From: Lycocorax pyrrhopterus obiensis
Taxonomy: Eukaryota; Chordata; Aves; Passeriformes; Paradisaeidae
Length of the DNA: 64,000 bases
Assembly (NCBI GenBank): GCA_014706295.1
Contig: JACSVZ010000027.1
Coordinates: 4,568,924-4,632,923 of the forward strand
Direction: 5' to 3'
The translations under genes were made by a program, and so were the position numbers. This document shows, piece after piece, positions 1 to 13,000 of the stretch. Every line of letters starts with the position of its first letter. Positions within the stretch are counted from its first letter, which is position 1. Under the pieces are notes generated by a model. It had not been told where the DNA came from. It did no database searches and worked only from the letters and a program-made list of their open reading frames with translations.

Positions 1-1367
1 GATTTGTCCTCTCTCTGTGGTTACAGATCATTGTGTGGGTTCATGATCCTGTTGCCAGTTTTCCATGATCCTGTTGCCTTGGGAATAGGAGAGAGACTCT
101 GTGAGTCTTCTGAAGTGCCACCATGGCAGCGAAAAGAAGAGGCTGGATTAGGGTCAGGATGCTCACCCAAAACTCCCAGCAACTACACAAGCTATTGTTG
201 AGTGTCTGTGGTTTGAGAACAGGGAAGGAAAATCATCATGACTGATTTACAGAGACACCCTGATGAATGCTGCCATAACCTGACATTTTGCACGGAGTGA
301 ACAGAAACAATGAACTTGTGATTTTGCTACATTTCTTATTGTCAGGTGGTATTTTCCCATGCAGGCCCCTGGATCAACCCTGCAGGTTCTGCCAACCAAG
401 TCCTTGTGACTTTTAAAATCCCAGTCACAGAAATAATCGCAATTCCCATGGGAATTGAAGTATTTACTGTCATGGCAGTGCTAGAACCAAAGCTATGCCC
501 AGAAGTTGACTGGAGGGGAGAAAAGAGCCTGAAGGGTCACTCTGCAAGAGTCACTGCAATGAATGCACAGAGCTTTGTGGTGGCTGACTTTGTTTTCTGA
601 GCCCAAGCCAGATCTGACTGTAGGAGGCACATGAGATACTGGGAGGGGTGATGGTCCTATGGAAATACCCCACATCAGGCTGTATCACAGTCAGAGGCCA
701 AGCTGAGTCTGATTCAAACAGCTCTGAAATGCTTCACCTTTCCAGAAGGGCAGAGGCTCACCTTCCCATGGACTCGCCATCACAGGTAGCTTCTTCCTTA
801 CTCCAGAGGTTCTCCACACAGGCTGTGCATCCACTCTGGGACAGTGCATCCCTATCCCCAGGAGTGCAGCCACAGGTGTCACTGATCCTTAGCATGAGAA
901 TGAAAGTGGTCACCAGAGTCTTCATAGCTTGGGAAACGAATCTTTCCTCCAGGCAGTCAACAGATCCCTCGTCATGACCTTCTTTGTTCTGTTTCCGGCT
1001 GTGGTGGTAGCAGCTCCTATTTGGATGTCCCTGAAATGAGTAAACCTTGGTCAGGTATGGGAAAGTCTGTACCTGGCCTGGGCCTCGGACCTGTGCTTGC
1101 AGGATGAGGGCTGGGATGGATCCCTGGTGGGACACAGATGTCACCACACACCCACGGCCCTGCCCTGACACCTCTGCTGCTCAGGGAACCCCAGGGGCTG
1201 GATGCCATGGCTCTGGTCCAAACTAACCTCCAGCATGGTGAATAGATGACCAGCATAAGAATATGTCCTGTTCCAGGAATCCCATGGGCATTGCTGCTGG
1301 GCATTGCTGCTGGGCACTTCACAGCAGGTTTGGGTTTCTTTTAGACAAGAGAAGGATCCAGGGAGAC
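1..1367. other. Non-coding flank, no feature recognised
   Basis: No exon, known repeat or strong signal was seen. The only local structure is a tandem duplication of a 15-bp GCATTGCTGCTGG-type unit near 1289-1318. Confidence 0.6.
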
Positions 1368-1702
1368 CTTAGAGCCCCTTCCAGTGCCTAAAGCAGCTCC
1401 AAGGGAGCTGGAGAGGGACTTTGGACAGGGACAGGACAAAGGGGTATGGCTTCCCACTGACAGACAGCAGGGTTAGATGGGATATTAGGAAGAAACTCTT
1501 TCTTGTGAGGGTGGTGAGGCCCTGGCACAGGCTGCCCAGAGAAGCTGTGGCTGCCCCTGGATCCCTGGAAATCTCCAAGGCCAGATTGGACAGGGCTTGG
1601 AACACCCTGGGATAGTGGAAGGTGTCCCTGCCCATGGAACGGGGGTTGGAGTGAGATGAGCTTTAAGGTCCTTTCCCACCCAAACCATTCTGTGATGTGA
1701 TA
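1368..1702 (+). mobile_element. CR1 LINE 3' fragment
   Basis: It reads in sense through the CR1 3' end: the GGAGAGGGACTTTGGACA region, GTGGTGAGGCCCTGGCACAG, CTGCCCAGAGAAGCTGTGG, CCAAGGCCAGATTGGACAGG, and the terminal TTCCCACCCAAACCATTCTG. It is 5'-truncated, as nearly all avian CR1 copies are. It carries no intact ORF. Confidence 0.93.
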
Positions 1703-1890
1703 CGTGCCTGTGCCTGTGTGTGTGAGTGACTGCACATGTGCAGGTGTGTGGTGTGTGTGTGTAAACACACACAGGTGTGTAAGGTGTGTGAGTGTAAACA
1801 CACGTGCAGGTGTGTAAAGTGTGTGTGTGCAGACACGGGTGTGTGAGTGTGAGTGTGTGAGTGTGTGGGTATGTGGGGGTGTGTGGCCGT
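1703..1890. repeat. TG-rich imperfect microsatellite after a CR1 tail
   Basis: Interrupted (TG)n and TGTGAG runs with internal AAACACACAC blocks form roughly 45-bp higher-order repeats (CAGGTGTGTAAGGTGTGTG types). It directly follows the 3' end of the CR1 copy. Open frames over it encode only His/Thr-rich repeats and are not genes. Confidence 0.9.
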
Positions 1891-2659
1891 GCCTGCATTT
1901 GTGCACAGGCATCCATGGGCACGATTTGGAAAAGAAAGGAGAAGCTTTTCTGGGAAAAGGATGAAAAGTAAAGCTCCCAGCAGAGCTCTCAGTGCTCTCA
2001 GTCTGGAATTGCTCACTGTGGTGGGAGGCAGTGGGATGTGTCACAGCCCAAACCAAAGCCTGGACAGGAGCAGAAGCCCAGTCTCCAGCCTGACACAGGC
2101 CCTGGGAGCAGCAAGCACACAAAGATCTGGACAGTGCTTGCAGAATGATGAAACAGAACACATCTGGCTGGGAACAACTAAAGAGGCTTTGCATCATCAT
2201 TCCCAACAGTGTCAGTGGCAGGCTGGGAAAATCTGGGCAGGAAAAGCAGAAAACTCAGCTGAACCTGGAGCAGACTGGCTGAGCTGCAATCCTGCTGCCA
2301 AAGGCTGGTGATGGTGGATGCCAGCGTGAAGATGAGCTGGCAGCCACTCACTGCAAACAAGACAAGCTGCCTGCTGGAGTCTGTGTGGAGGAGAACAGCT
2401 GAAAGCAGGAGGAAATTCTTGTCAGTGCTCAGTGCCCCTGGAACACTGCACTCAGTTGAGAACTGCTAGTTCAGAAACAATGGGGAGAAACTGGAGAGGG
2501 ACCAGGCAAGGCAACCAAGGTGGTCAAAGCCTGGGGCACGTGGTCTGCCAGGAGAGGTAGAGGGAGAGGCTGGTTTGGCAGAGAGGTGGAGAGAAGGTCT
2601 CACCTCTACTGCTGGGTGAAAGGAGACTGAGAATGTCTTAGAGCAGCCTGTGACCTTTT
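1891..2659. other. Non-coding stretch, no feature recognised
   Basis: I see no exon-like segment, repeat family or clear signal here. Confidence 0.55.
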
Positions 2660-2965
2660 GAAGGGCCAATATACAAGGATGACAGCCACTCTTGTCACTG
2701 ATGCCAGACAGTATAGGAAGGATCAACAAGCACAAACTGGAGCTTAGGAGGTTCAGGCTAGGCATTTGGAAACACTCACTGTCCAGGAGGGTGGTGCAGC
2801 CTTGGGCCCATTGCCAGGAGAGTCTTTATCCCTCAGTATTTACAGGATTCAGTTGTACAAAGCCCTGGTTATCCTGGTCTGGTCCTGGGCTCATCCTACT
2901 CCAGGGAAAGCTGGGCTGGAGACTTCCAAGGGTCTCTTTCCACCAGCACTGTTTTGATTCCTATG
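2660..2965 (+). mobile_element. Diverged CR1 LINE 3' fragment
   Basis: CR1-like order is kept: GGTTCAGGCTAGGCATTTGG, GTCCAGGAGGGTGGTGCAGC, a GCTGGAGACTTCCAAGGGTC block and a TTTGATTCCTATG terminus. It is older than the copy at 1368, with many mismatches. Confidence 0.75.
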
Positions 2966-5900
2966 GCTCAGTTTCTTTGAGAGTTGCTTTCCCATGGATG
3001 CGCACTCCTCCCCAGGCTGCCGCTCTTCCACGGAGAGGAAGGAGTTATGTTAACACTCTTGCAAGGCTTCCCACACACTCTCCATGTGAGCCTGTCACAA
3101 ATTCCATCTAAGATCATTGTTGCACAGACAGTAATGAGGGGCCACCAGTATCCTTGTCCTTCCTATAGGCTTTTCCCAGGGGTTTCACCTTGGTCCTACA
3201 CTTCTCCAATGTGGCCCCACAGCAGCACCCACACGAGACTCTGCCTGGCTGTCATCAGTGAGCAGAATCCCGTCTGCAGGAGGTGAAAGAGGGATGTTTT
3301 TCTCACAGTGGGACTCACTGTGGCTGGGAATCTGGCCTGGGGAGGACACGGTGTGGGAAGGTCGGTGTTGTTTTGACAGTGGAGGTGATGTGGGAGCACT
3401 GAGCCAGGCAAGGCCCACGTGAAGGTCCATGACAAGGAGAAGGAAGGTCCATGACAAGATGTTGAATATGCAAAGTGGAAAGAAACACAGGAGGCTGTGA
3501 TCTACATCTGGGGGGGTGTGATGATGTGTGGAGGCAGAGACTGGAAGGCTCCGTGGGTGGGAGGAGAGCACCAAGGGCTGATGGAAAGGCCCCCAGACAG
3601 GCCAAGCAAGGTCCAACAAAACTCTGCTTCTCTTTGCATGCTGATGGCACATCTGACATGAAACAGGCTGGCACAAAGTTAACCAATCAGCCCTATTTGA
3701 GCAAACTTGAGCTGGCACATGAAGTTTATTCCAGCTCAGCTCCCTGAGTCGGGAGGCTGGATCACAGAGAGCCCTCAAGTCAGATTTAGCTATCACTGAA
3801 CTGCAGTTGTAAATCACAACCTCCCATGTACGCCTTCCTTTCAGAAAAAACAAGCATCAAAGGACTCTCTTAGGAGCTTCCCCTCCTACTCCTTCTATCT
3901 CATTTTTCAATTTGAGGGAAATCATTGTATGGTAATTTCACCTCCCTCCTCTCAGTTTCTTCCATTCCGCTGATGCCTTTGGACACTGCTCCAGTGGCTG
4001 TGAATATGCAAATGCCACTTTGTTTGTCTTGCCTTGGGACAATGAAGGCTTTGAAATGTAGATGTGGGAGCTTCAATTTGTCTTGCTGAGGACCTACTTT
4101 CTCTTTAACTCTTATGTTTTTATACAATTCAATAGAAGGACTCTTCTCTTTCACTCTCACTCCCAACTAAGCCGTTCACTCTCATTTAGGCACAGGGGAA
4201 TATATTCCATCTGGTCACTGGTTTTGTTTGCTGAACTACATCATGAATTAGATGTTTTTAAAAGCTATTTCATTCAATCCTGAGCAGCATGACAGCTGCC
4301 TAGTTTTTCCCAGAATTACATGAAATGTGTACATCACACCTAAATATAGCTGAGAGGTGCACAGGGTGTACAGAGCCCTCCTGCTTTAGACATGAGCACA
4401 CAGGATTGTCAAGTCTAAATCAAGCCCAAGATCCTTTTAGCTCAGTGCTGTGTCCCTGGCTGTGCCCAGGTGAAATCCCTAAGGAAGGTGACAGGAGCAA
4501 GCTGATGAGAGAATGAAGCCCAGTCGAAGAAGTGCCAGGGCACTTAAGTAGCAGGAGGTACCTGAATTGTGCTTTAAGCCCAGACAGCAAATAAACACCC
4601 CAGAGCCTCCCACTCACCCCACACACACCCCCAGAGGGCAGGAGAATCGAAAAAAGTAAAACTCATGGGTTGAGATAAGAACAGAATAATAACTGAAACA
4701 AAATAAATGTAATCAATAATAATGATGATAACAATAATAGTAATGAAAAGGGGACAAAGGAATAAAACCCAAGAAAAGCCAGTGATGCACAACACAATTA
4801 CTCATCACCTGCTACCCACTGCCCAGCCCGTCACCCACAGCAATCATCAGCTCCTGGGCAGCTCCTCCAGTTTATATCCTGGGAATGGCATTCTGTGGTG
4901 TGGAATATCCCTTTGGCCAGCTCAGGTCACCTGTTCCAGCTCTGCTCCTTCCCAGTTTCTTGAGCACCTTCTCGCTGGCAGAGCCTGGGAAACAGAAAAG
5001 ACTTGGATTTAAGGTAAGCACTGCTCAGGAACAGCTCAAACATCGGGGTGTAATCAACATTACTCTCACGCCAAATCCCAAACACAGCACTAAGAGGAGA
5101 ATCAAATCCATCTCAACTGAAACCAGCAGGACCTGTGGGTTTGGTGCCTCCATAAATGCAGTGAGTGTGTAATTGAGAAAGGACCAGTGCAGAACAGGGC
5201 CCCAGGTGTCAGCAGAGGCCTGTCCCTGGTGGCAGCACCTCATCCCTCCAGAAACACCCTGTGGAAGGACTGTCAATCCCCGTGGTGTGAACCATGCCCC
5301 ACAGTGTCTGGGTGTGGGATACGCCCCAGTGCCCTCTGCACAGCCCTGTCACACCAGGGCAGTGGTCACAGTCCTGTTTGAGTTAACAGTGAGAGCCGCA
5401 TGGCTGCACTGACATTGAAGTCCCTGTGGTCATACCATGAGTCTCTCCCACATTTTCATGTGGTTGTTTCCAGGGAGGACAATCCCTCTGTGCTGAGACA
5501 GTCTCCTGGTGAGGCACCTCAGTGTGGTGGAGGTTCAGAAAGAGGAGCTGCTCTGGCAGCTGCCACCTCAAGAATGAAGCCACGGTGTCGTGACTGCCCT
5601 GATCCAACCCTTCAGTCCCACCCAAAGCCTGGCTGGTGACACAGCTCCAGTGACCCAGGGCTGCCCTCCTGCTCTGCTTCTGCAAGTGCAGAACAACTTG
5701 CTACAAACCGTCTCACTTTGCCCTTCTCCACAGCCACCCTGGCCACCACCAATGAATAATTCAGTCCTTAACATCAACTTTCACAGGCAGTTTCACCCCA
5801 CCTGCCCATGTCTGATTGTTGTGATCTATTTTTACCCTTAAATGACAAGGTTTCAGTTACTCCAGAAATGTTTTCCTCCTTGAGCCCCTCATCTGGAAGT

Positions 5901-8126
5901 TCTGGAGACTGGAAGATCAACCTGTGGCAGTCTCCTACCTGCTCTCCCTGCTCACATATTCACTCCTGAGATCTTTAGGTGTTCTTTCAGTCCAAGATAA
6001 CTGTTAGGTCCTTGTCTGCTTGGTTAACTCACAAAACTTATTCTGACAAGCACATGTACAGGTTGTTTTTAGTCCTTGGGGGCAAAATTTGTATCTCATC
6101 ATCCCATGCAGAATCATTGTTAATTGGCTTAATTAAAGAATGTCACAGATTGAATTCTTAGCTGAGTTCTAGATGAATTTTTTTATAAGTGCATTCCTCT
6201 GTGTGGCAAACCAGGTTTTATTTCAAGTGCAAGTTTTACCTGTGGGTTCCAAGGCAAGGTTTTGTGCTTCTGCTTATGTGATGCAGTGTTTGAGGAGGCT
6301 GGGGGAACTCAGACATGGGCCAGGCAGGGCTGCAAAAAATACATAGATTGAGATCCACAGCATTTATTATGGTTTGACTGCCAGAACTGAAGTTCACTCC
6401 CAAAATCTCCAATAGGCTGCTCTCCACCATGTTGATCCATCATAAAATTTTAGGTTAAAAAAGACCCTCTTGCCTTTGATTCCTCCATGAAGATATATCT
6501 AAATTGAATTGTTCAAACCTCCCATGGTAAGCCTGGGCCCACACAACTGACTCCCCCACTCAGACCTCTGAGTGATCCAGCCTTGGAAGAATTCTTTTGA
6601 TTGAACATGAGAAAAAAAATAATACAAATGACAGTTTGTGGTTGAGCAGGATGAGCCCAGAGTCAGAAGTGGCCATTCAAGCCCCTGTGGAAGAGCTGGG
6701 TGCAGATGTGATGGCGGAATCTCCCCACATGTGTGGCCCTCCCACATCTTCACTCTGAGCCCTCTCAGAGGGTCCCAGCACAGCCAGTGGAGCTTCTGAG
6801 GGCACAACTCTGCCCTTTGTGCAGCTCCATCTCCTCACTGATTAATGGACACCCACTGCAGGGGTATTTCTGCTGCTAATTCACAGCAACCTACTGGGAA
6901 ATGCCGAGACAATTTGTGGTTTCACTCTTGGCTTTCAACCCCCTTCCCGATTCCTGTCCCAACTTAGCTCATGGTTTCAGTGCTGGCCCCATGGCCCATG
7001 ACCCCACAGAAACAGAATCCAGCCTCACTTCTTTGCCCCACCATTGCCTGTTGCCCGATTCATCACCCCACAATGTCCTGCTTTGTGGGCAGCTCCTCGA
7101 AAATGCTGGATTTGGGATTGTGAGTGACCAAAAACCCCAAATCACACATTGCACAGTTCAGTCACCACTGCTTGAACCCCTCACAAATCTCACCAGAAGT
7201 TTATAAAAAGACCCATGAGCAGATTTCCAGCACAAGTCAGGACTGGGGGAAACAAAGACTACAACAGGAAGCAGAAAACAAAATCTGGCAAGTAAAAAGT
7301 GCTTAAAATTAACATACAATAGCAGATTCTTTTCAAAGATAATTTAGGGAAAGTTTTCATTAGGTCGTTATCTTTTAATTTCTTGATACATTTGTTCGTT
7401 GTTGCTCCAAGTTCTCCAGGATTTAAGGATGCTTGGAACACATTCCTTAAAAGAAAAGGAAATGCTCTGTATCTCACAGTGAAATTACAAAACCTCTTAA
7501 ATATACTTTCAAGAATAGAAACAGCCTTGTTAAAAGAATGAACTGCCAGTGCACTGAAGGGTGAAATGCAATAGGAAACTGACTTGATAAAAGGATAATT
7601 CCAGTAAATGAATAACACTTCCCTTGTATCACACAAAATACATAATGCTCAGTTGATAAAAATAGCAACGGCAGCCCATGTTCTGAGCAGCTCTTCTGGC
7701 AAACTCGGGTGGGAGCCTGTTGAGAGGAAGCTTTACAATCAGTCCAGACAAGGAGTAAGAAGTCTTATGATCCAAAGCAATCCCAGATGATCAGCAGAGC
7801 TAAAAATGTTTCAATTAATGTCATTCTTGCAGTTGAAAACACCACCCCCAGTAGCAAGAGCAGGGTGCAGGTGGGTGCCCAGGGCCTGACACTGCGTGGA
7901 TGGGACTCAGCTCCTTTCTGGAGCTGGGAAGGCAAGGATCAGCCAGCCACCCTGGGCTCTGCTCATGCTCAGAGAAGGAAAAAGGCTTAGGGCAACTCAC
8001 GTGGCCCTTCTTAGAGAGCGTTCCCCTCTGTGGGCCTGATTCTTCCACCAGCCGGAAAGGGAGTGCAGAGCTCAGGTGGGGCCATTGAGTGAGCTGAGGA
8101 AGCTCTGACAAAGAGCCCTCACTGTG
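2966..8126. other. Non-coding stretch, no gene recognised
   Basis: No exon of a known family was found on either strand. AT-rich, low-repeat blocks lie near 3890-4320, 4670-4760, 5970-6220 and 7250-7670. A CTCF-like motif lies at 4628-4641. Confidence 0.55.
4628..4641 (+). promoter_or_regulatory. CTCF-like motif
   Basis: CCCCCAGAGGGCAG fits the CTCF core (CCANNAGRKGGCAG) with one mismatch. Single motif matches are common by chance, so confidence is low. Confidence 0.25.
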
Positions 8127-8395
8127 TCATACAATCACAGAACCACAGAATGTCCTGAGCTGGACAGGACCCACAGGGATCATCAAGTCCAGCTCCTGGC
8201 CCTGCCCAGACACCCCAACAACCCCACCCTGGGCATCCCTGGCAGCGCTGTCCAAACGCTCCTGGAGCTCTGGCAGCCTCGGGGCCGTGCCCGTTCCCTG
8301 GGGAGCCTGGGCAGTGCCCAGCACCCTCTGGGGGAAGAACCTTTCCCTGATCTCCAGCCTGACCCTCCCCTGGCCCAGCTTCATGTCAGGACTCC
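8127..8395 (-). mobile_element. CR1 LINE 3' fragment (minus orientation)
   Basis: It starts at the 3' end, CAATCACAGAACCACAGAAT, then GTCCTGAGCTGGACAGGACC and ATCATCAAGTCCAGCTCCTG, running to CTGGGGGAAGAACCTTTCCC. It belongs to the same subfamily as the copy at 57690. No intact ORF. Confidence 0.93.
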
Positions 8396-9997
8396 TCAGG
8401 AAGGGTCCCCGACTAAATGGCAAGTCTTGAAATGGATTATCCTTGAAGTTCTTGCCAGAAGGAATGGGGAGTGCCACCTTTGCTTCATGGCTGTAACTCT
8501 GATCTAGCACTGCACTCCATTTGTATTCCAGTGAGGACCAGAGGTGCAGTGTACTGATTTTAGAGGCTGGAGACATTAGGAATGAGCACGGCAAACAAGG
8601 GGACCATTTAATCCTCCCACCTTGGAAGAGGTGTCCAGGTCCTACAGTAAATCTCCATGGCCTGGTGCTGGCAGGTGACAGGCACTCATGGGCCAGTAGC
8701 CAACACTCTGCCACACTGCGTGAGCACTTAGGCTGAAGGGAGAGTGAGGAAGAGGAAGGCTCTGTCCTGCCAGGCCCTCTGAAGAAATGGGCTCCTCTTT
8801 CAGCATGGCCAACCTCTGCAAAACTCTTCTTCGAGCTGCTCCGTTGGTGGCAGAAGCAGCTGGAGCCCTTCTGAGGTCAGATAGTGGAATTTTAGCTAGA
8901 GGCATTTTTTGTCTCAACAGAGATGCCGCCAGTTTGTTCGGCTGAAAGATCTAAAGTCGGGGCCGCTGCAGCAGAAATCCACTTGCTTGGGCCAACCACT
9001 GCCCACCCACCCTGGAATGACTCCAGCACACTCCCTAGACCCCCCAGCTCTTGTTTAATCTTTAATGCACCTCCAGTCGCCCTGGGCTGGACAGCACAGC
9101 GAGATAGCAGTGATGATTAGCTGCTGACCCCTGGGCTGTGCTGGGCACTGGGAAACGCTGCTGACCCTCCATCGATCCCGGCCGTGTCCTCCGGGCAGGA
9201 GGAATCATTAGCGGCAGCTCCCAATGGAGGGGCCTGCAGTGCCTCTCACTCTGCTGGTGCAGGCACACGGAAAAGCCACAGGCACAGCAGACCCGTCCTA
9301 CCTGTTCCTGCTGCCCTGACTCTCAGCTGGGCTGTTCCGAGGTGTCTGGTGGAGTAAGGGACGGGGGAGGGATTGGGGAGCGTGCCCTGCACACGGCCCC
9401 TGCGATGCGTCCCTGTGTCCCGCTCTCCCCGTGCCACCCGTCCTGTGCCAGGGGGAACCAGCACAGATGGAACTGTCCCATCGACAGCGGGTCTGCAGCC
9501 CCTGGCAGGCACCACACCTCAGGGGCTCCTGGAGACCACTGCACTACCCAGCCCCTGCTGTCTGCACTTTGGTGCTGGAATGGAAACACACACAGCGAGG
9601 GAAAAGGATCAGGACAGGCATGGCCCCACCAAAGAGGAACTTCTCCAAAACTGGAGAAAGCCAAGATCTAACGTCAAGCATCATTACATATGACAAAAGG
9701 TGGGGTTGACAACGACAGTAAGGGAACTCAGATCAGAAAAGGCAACAGAAAATAGCAAAACTAACAGATGTTATGGCCAACACACGGAATAAGGGAACTT
9801 CTCTCCTACCAGCAAATAAAAGGAACATTTGGGACAACAAGAGAAGGAGTTGAGAACCCAACCGTAGCAGAAGGAAGTAGAAAGAAAATGAAGAGGTGAG
9901 GGAGATTAAAGATAACTGGATAACTCCACTGCGATCATGTTCCATGGGCTGGACACCAACAGGGCAAAGGCTTCCCCTTTTTTTAATTCATCCTTAG

Positions 9998-10085
9998 ATA
10001 ATTGAAAAAAAAAATAGTTTTATAGTAATAAACAATTATTATTTATAATATTAAATAATTTATATTTTTAAATGACATCTTAAAT
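9998..10085. repeat. AT-rich low-complexity tract
   Basis: It is almost pure A/T with TTATTATTTATAATATTAAA-type sequence. No function can be read from it. Confidence 0.85.
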
Positions 10086-13000
10086 AAGTCAAAGACAGAT
10101 TCCCCTAAGGGAAATAATTTCCCTGAGAGAAAGCAGCTGGTTAAGCAACACTGAGAATGTGTTTTGTGCAGGCTCTGTCCAGGGTCCATCTGGGGGTACT
10201 GCTCTGGGTAGGGATCACGCCTCAGTGGTGATATGAGAATAGACTAACACGGCAGGAAGAAATTCCCCAACTGAAAATATCATTCCAAATCCCAGTGCCG
10301 GAGCCTGGAGGAACAAGGACTTTGTTGTGAGAGATTTACTGAAGCCGTGCGCGGCAGAACCAAGATCAGTAACACCTGAATCAATTAATTGGCTGCTGAA
10401 AGAGAAATGAATACCTGGAAATGGTCCTGCCCAAAGCAGCCTCAGGCAGACAGGCCTGGCATGGGGAGGGGGACGTTTCCAGCAGCTGCCAGATCCAGGA
10501 GAGGACACGTCCTACGAGGTGAGTGCCCATCCCAGGGCAGGGACTGAGCCCCTGAGGATGTGCAGGGCATGGCATCTGATTTGTTCTATAATCTTGGGGT
10601 TCTCCACACTCGGTCCTGGTCAAATCAATGTCACACCTGCTCCTCTGTTCCTCCTCTGTGTGAAAAAGGATGGTTGGGGATGGCTGGGCCCTTATTTGTC
10701 ATCCAGCAACACACAGAGAATTACCAAGGGTCAGCCGAGCTTGATTGAAAATATTTATCAGCAGTGTGTTCAGAAAACTTCCTTCAGGGTTATAGTCCTC
10801 TCCTTGTACCAGAGAACACCAGAAATTACCCTCCTCAGTCCCACCAAGGATGCCAAACTTACTAACCACAAGGTACCACCAGACTGAAGCAACCTGACGG
10901 TGACAAACCTTCTACATCTGTGCAGTTCCTCTCTTCTTTCTCCTCCCTTACTCTTCCCACCCTCTGAACATCTCCCTTCTGGATTTCATGGCTGCAGCAT
11001 GATCTGTTCAGTAGCTCACTGTACTCATAAGCTTTTCTTGGCCCCCTGATGCTTTCCAGAGACAGACTCCGAATTGACAGCGGAATGGGCTGTTGGGAGT
11101 TTGTAAAGGTGCCTCATCCCCTCCTCTACTCCAGAATTACGGCTCTTTGCTATTACACAGTGCCAGGAACATGGAGGGATGCCCCAGGATATCACTATTG
11201 CTTCTGTCTTGGCAATGCCTCCCAGCTTTGGGCTATTTATATAAAGACACAGCCGACGTGGATTTTTCAAGAAGAGATCCCACCAAAACTGCTCAGCTCC
11301 AGGGTGAGGGTTTTGTTGCCTCTCTTACCTGGTGACTGTGAGAGAAGCAAGTGGATTTATAGATCCTGTTCTCACTTGAGTGACTGAAGTAGGTTAGAAA
11401 AACATAGGTTACCTCTGATAAGGTATCACAAGGGAGTGATTAGGAAACTTCATTACGAATCTTCATGCAACGTCCCTCATGTTCTGGTATTATGAGAATT
11501 TGAACGAGTTAATCATTAGGATCCTCAAATAAAGAATTCCTTTTCTGAACCTGTAAGTGATGGAAGCCAAGGGGTCTTCTTCCTCCGTGTTAAAAGGCAA
11601 GAGCTCAAATTCATTTCAAATTAGTTTGGAATTCAGGGTTTTTAGGAAAACAGTTGCTTTATCCAACACTTCGATTGGTCTATCACAATTGTCCTTCTAC
11701 AAATCAGTTTTAGTCCAATCCCACTTCTTCACTGACATATTCCATCAAAATCCTTTGCTTAAATACCGAGATCAAGTATCCAAACCTACAGCCACTCATA
11801 TCGTGTTTTTTCTCTCCGTTTTTATCCCAAGGCACCGATCCTCTCAAGGCATGCAGGACACTTTGATAAGAGCTGAATGGCAGTGTGATATAACCACCCA
11901 GAGTTCGCCTGATGTAGGACAACCAGCACAGCTCCATAATTCCCTCCAGGATGTGGATAATGCACACAATGGAGTGAGGAGGAGCAAGGGCAGAGGCTCA
12001 GCTGTAGCTGAGAGAAGATCGAAGGACTGATACCTTGATGTCCACATTGCCCACCGCCCCAGGCTGTTCCCCAACACAGGAATTCTCTTTTGCTCCCCAC
12101 CTGCTTGTCCAGGTGATGCAGCTTGTCCATTATTTTATCCTCCTTTACCTGACCATCTCTTCCAACCATGCAGTTCACACAAGAATATCCCAGCTTTCTC
12201 TTCCATCTCTGTTGGTTTGACATTTGCCCGAGGCACCCTGGGCTTTAGCTCAAAAGGATTCCCTGCACTTTGATTTATCTACTGGGAGGAAACTGTTTTC
12301 AATAAATGCACTCTCAGGGTGGAGCACCAAAAACCATTTTCACATCATCAAGTCTGAAATCAGCTGTGGATTTTATTGGTGTGGTTTACCCTTCTTCCCA
12401 GAACTGGGAATTCTATTCATGGCCGCCTCCATTTCTCTCTGGGTATGTCCTGCTTTGGCAGGAGAGCTTCAATCCATCCCAGCATTGCCAAGGACAATGA
12501 TGGATACTTTTATGCCCTACTACTGTTTTAATCACCCTCAAATCCACATTTTGTATTTCATCCTTAGTAGATGTAAAACTTCTAAATTTTTTGAAACTTC
12601 TTTAAAGAATTACCAACTTGTCAAATGCCCAGTTAGAAATTAATCTGCAGTGCATAGAGACTGCAACAGAATTAATGCAGAAATATCAACCTAAATCAGG
12701 AGTGGGTTTGCTCTGTAAAATACAGGTGCTCAGCCTAATCCAATATCAAAATCTGAGGGTGAGAAGTGGAACAATTGTCTCAGTTAGCAAAGCAAACCCG
12801 GATGGAGTTACAACCAACACCCCTCATTTACAGGGAACACAGATCTAGAGGGAAAGACAACACTTCACATGGAAATACGTCTGAGACACTGAGAAATGGT
12901 ATTTTAAATAATCAGGAAATGAGGTTTTAACAAAGTAAATGCCACATCCATGTTGTCTCCCACAGGAAACCAGAAGGTATAAAATCCCATGAGAGAAATG

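Noticed and set aside
1388..2206. Minus-strand 272-codon frame with His/Thr-rich repeats
   Set aside because: It spans a CR1 fragment and the TG-rich array; no gene-like features.
3660..3860. Possible LTR with a CCAAT-like box and TTTATT
   Set aside because: No second LTR, no TG...CA ends with a target duplication and no retroviral coding sequence nearby.
8127..8714. Minus-strand 195-codon frame
   Set aside because: Its C-terminal part translates the CR1 fragment at 8127-8395.
8794..8935. Short plus-strand frame starting MANLCKTLLRAAPLVAEAAG
   Set aside because: It looks faintly like a mitochondrial leader, but ends after about 46 codons with no homologue I recognise and no splice support.
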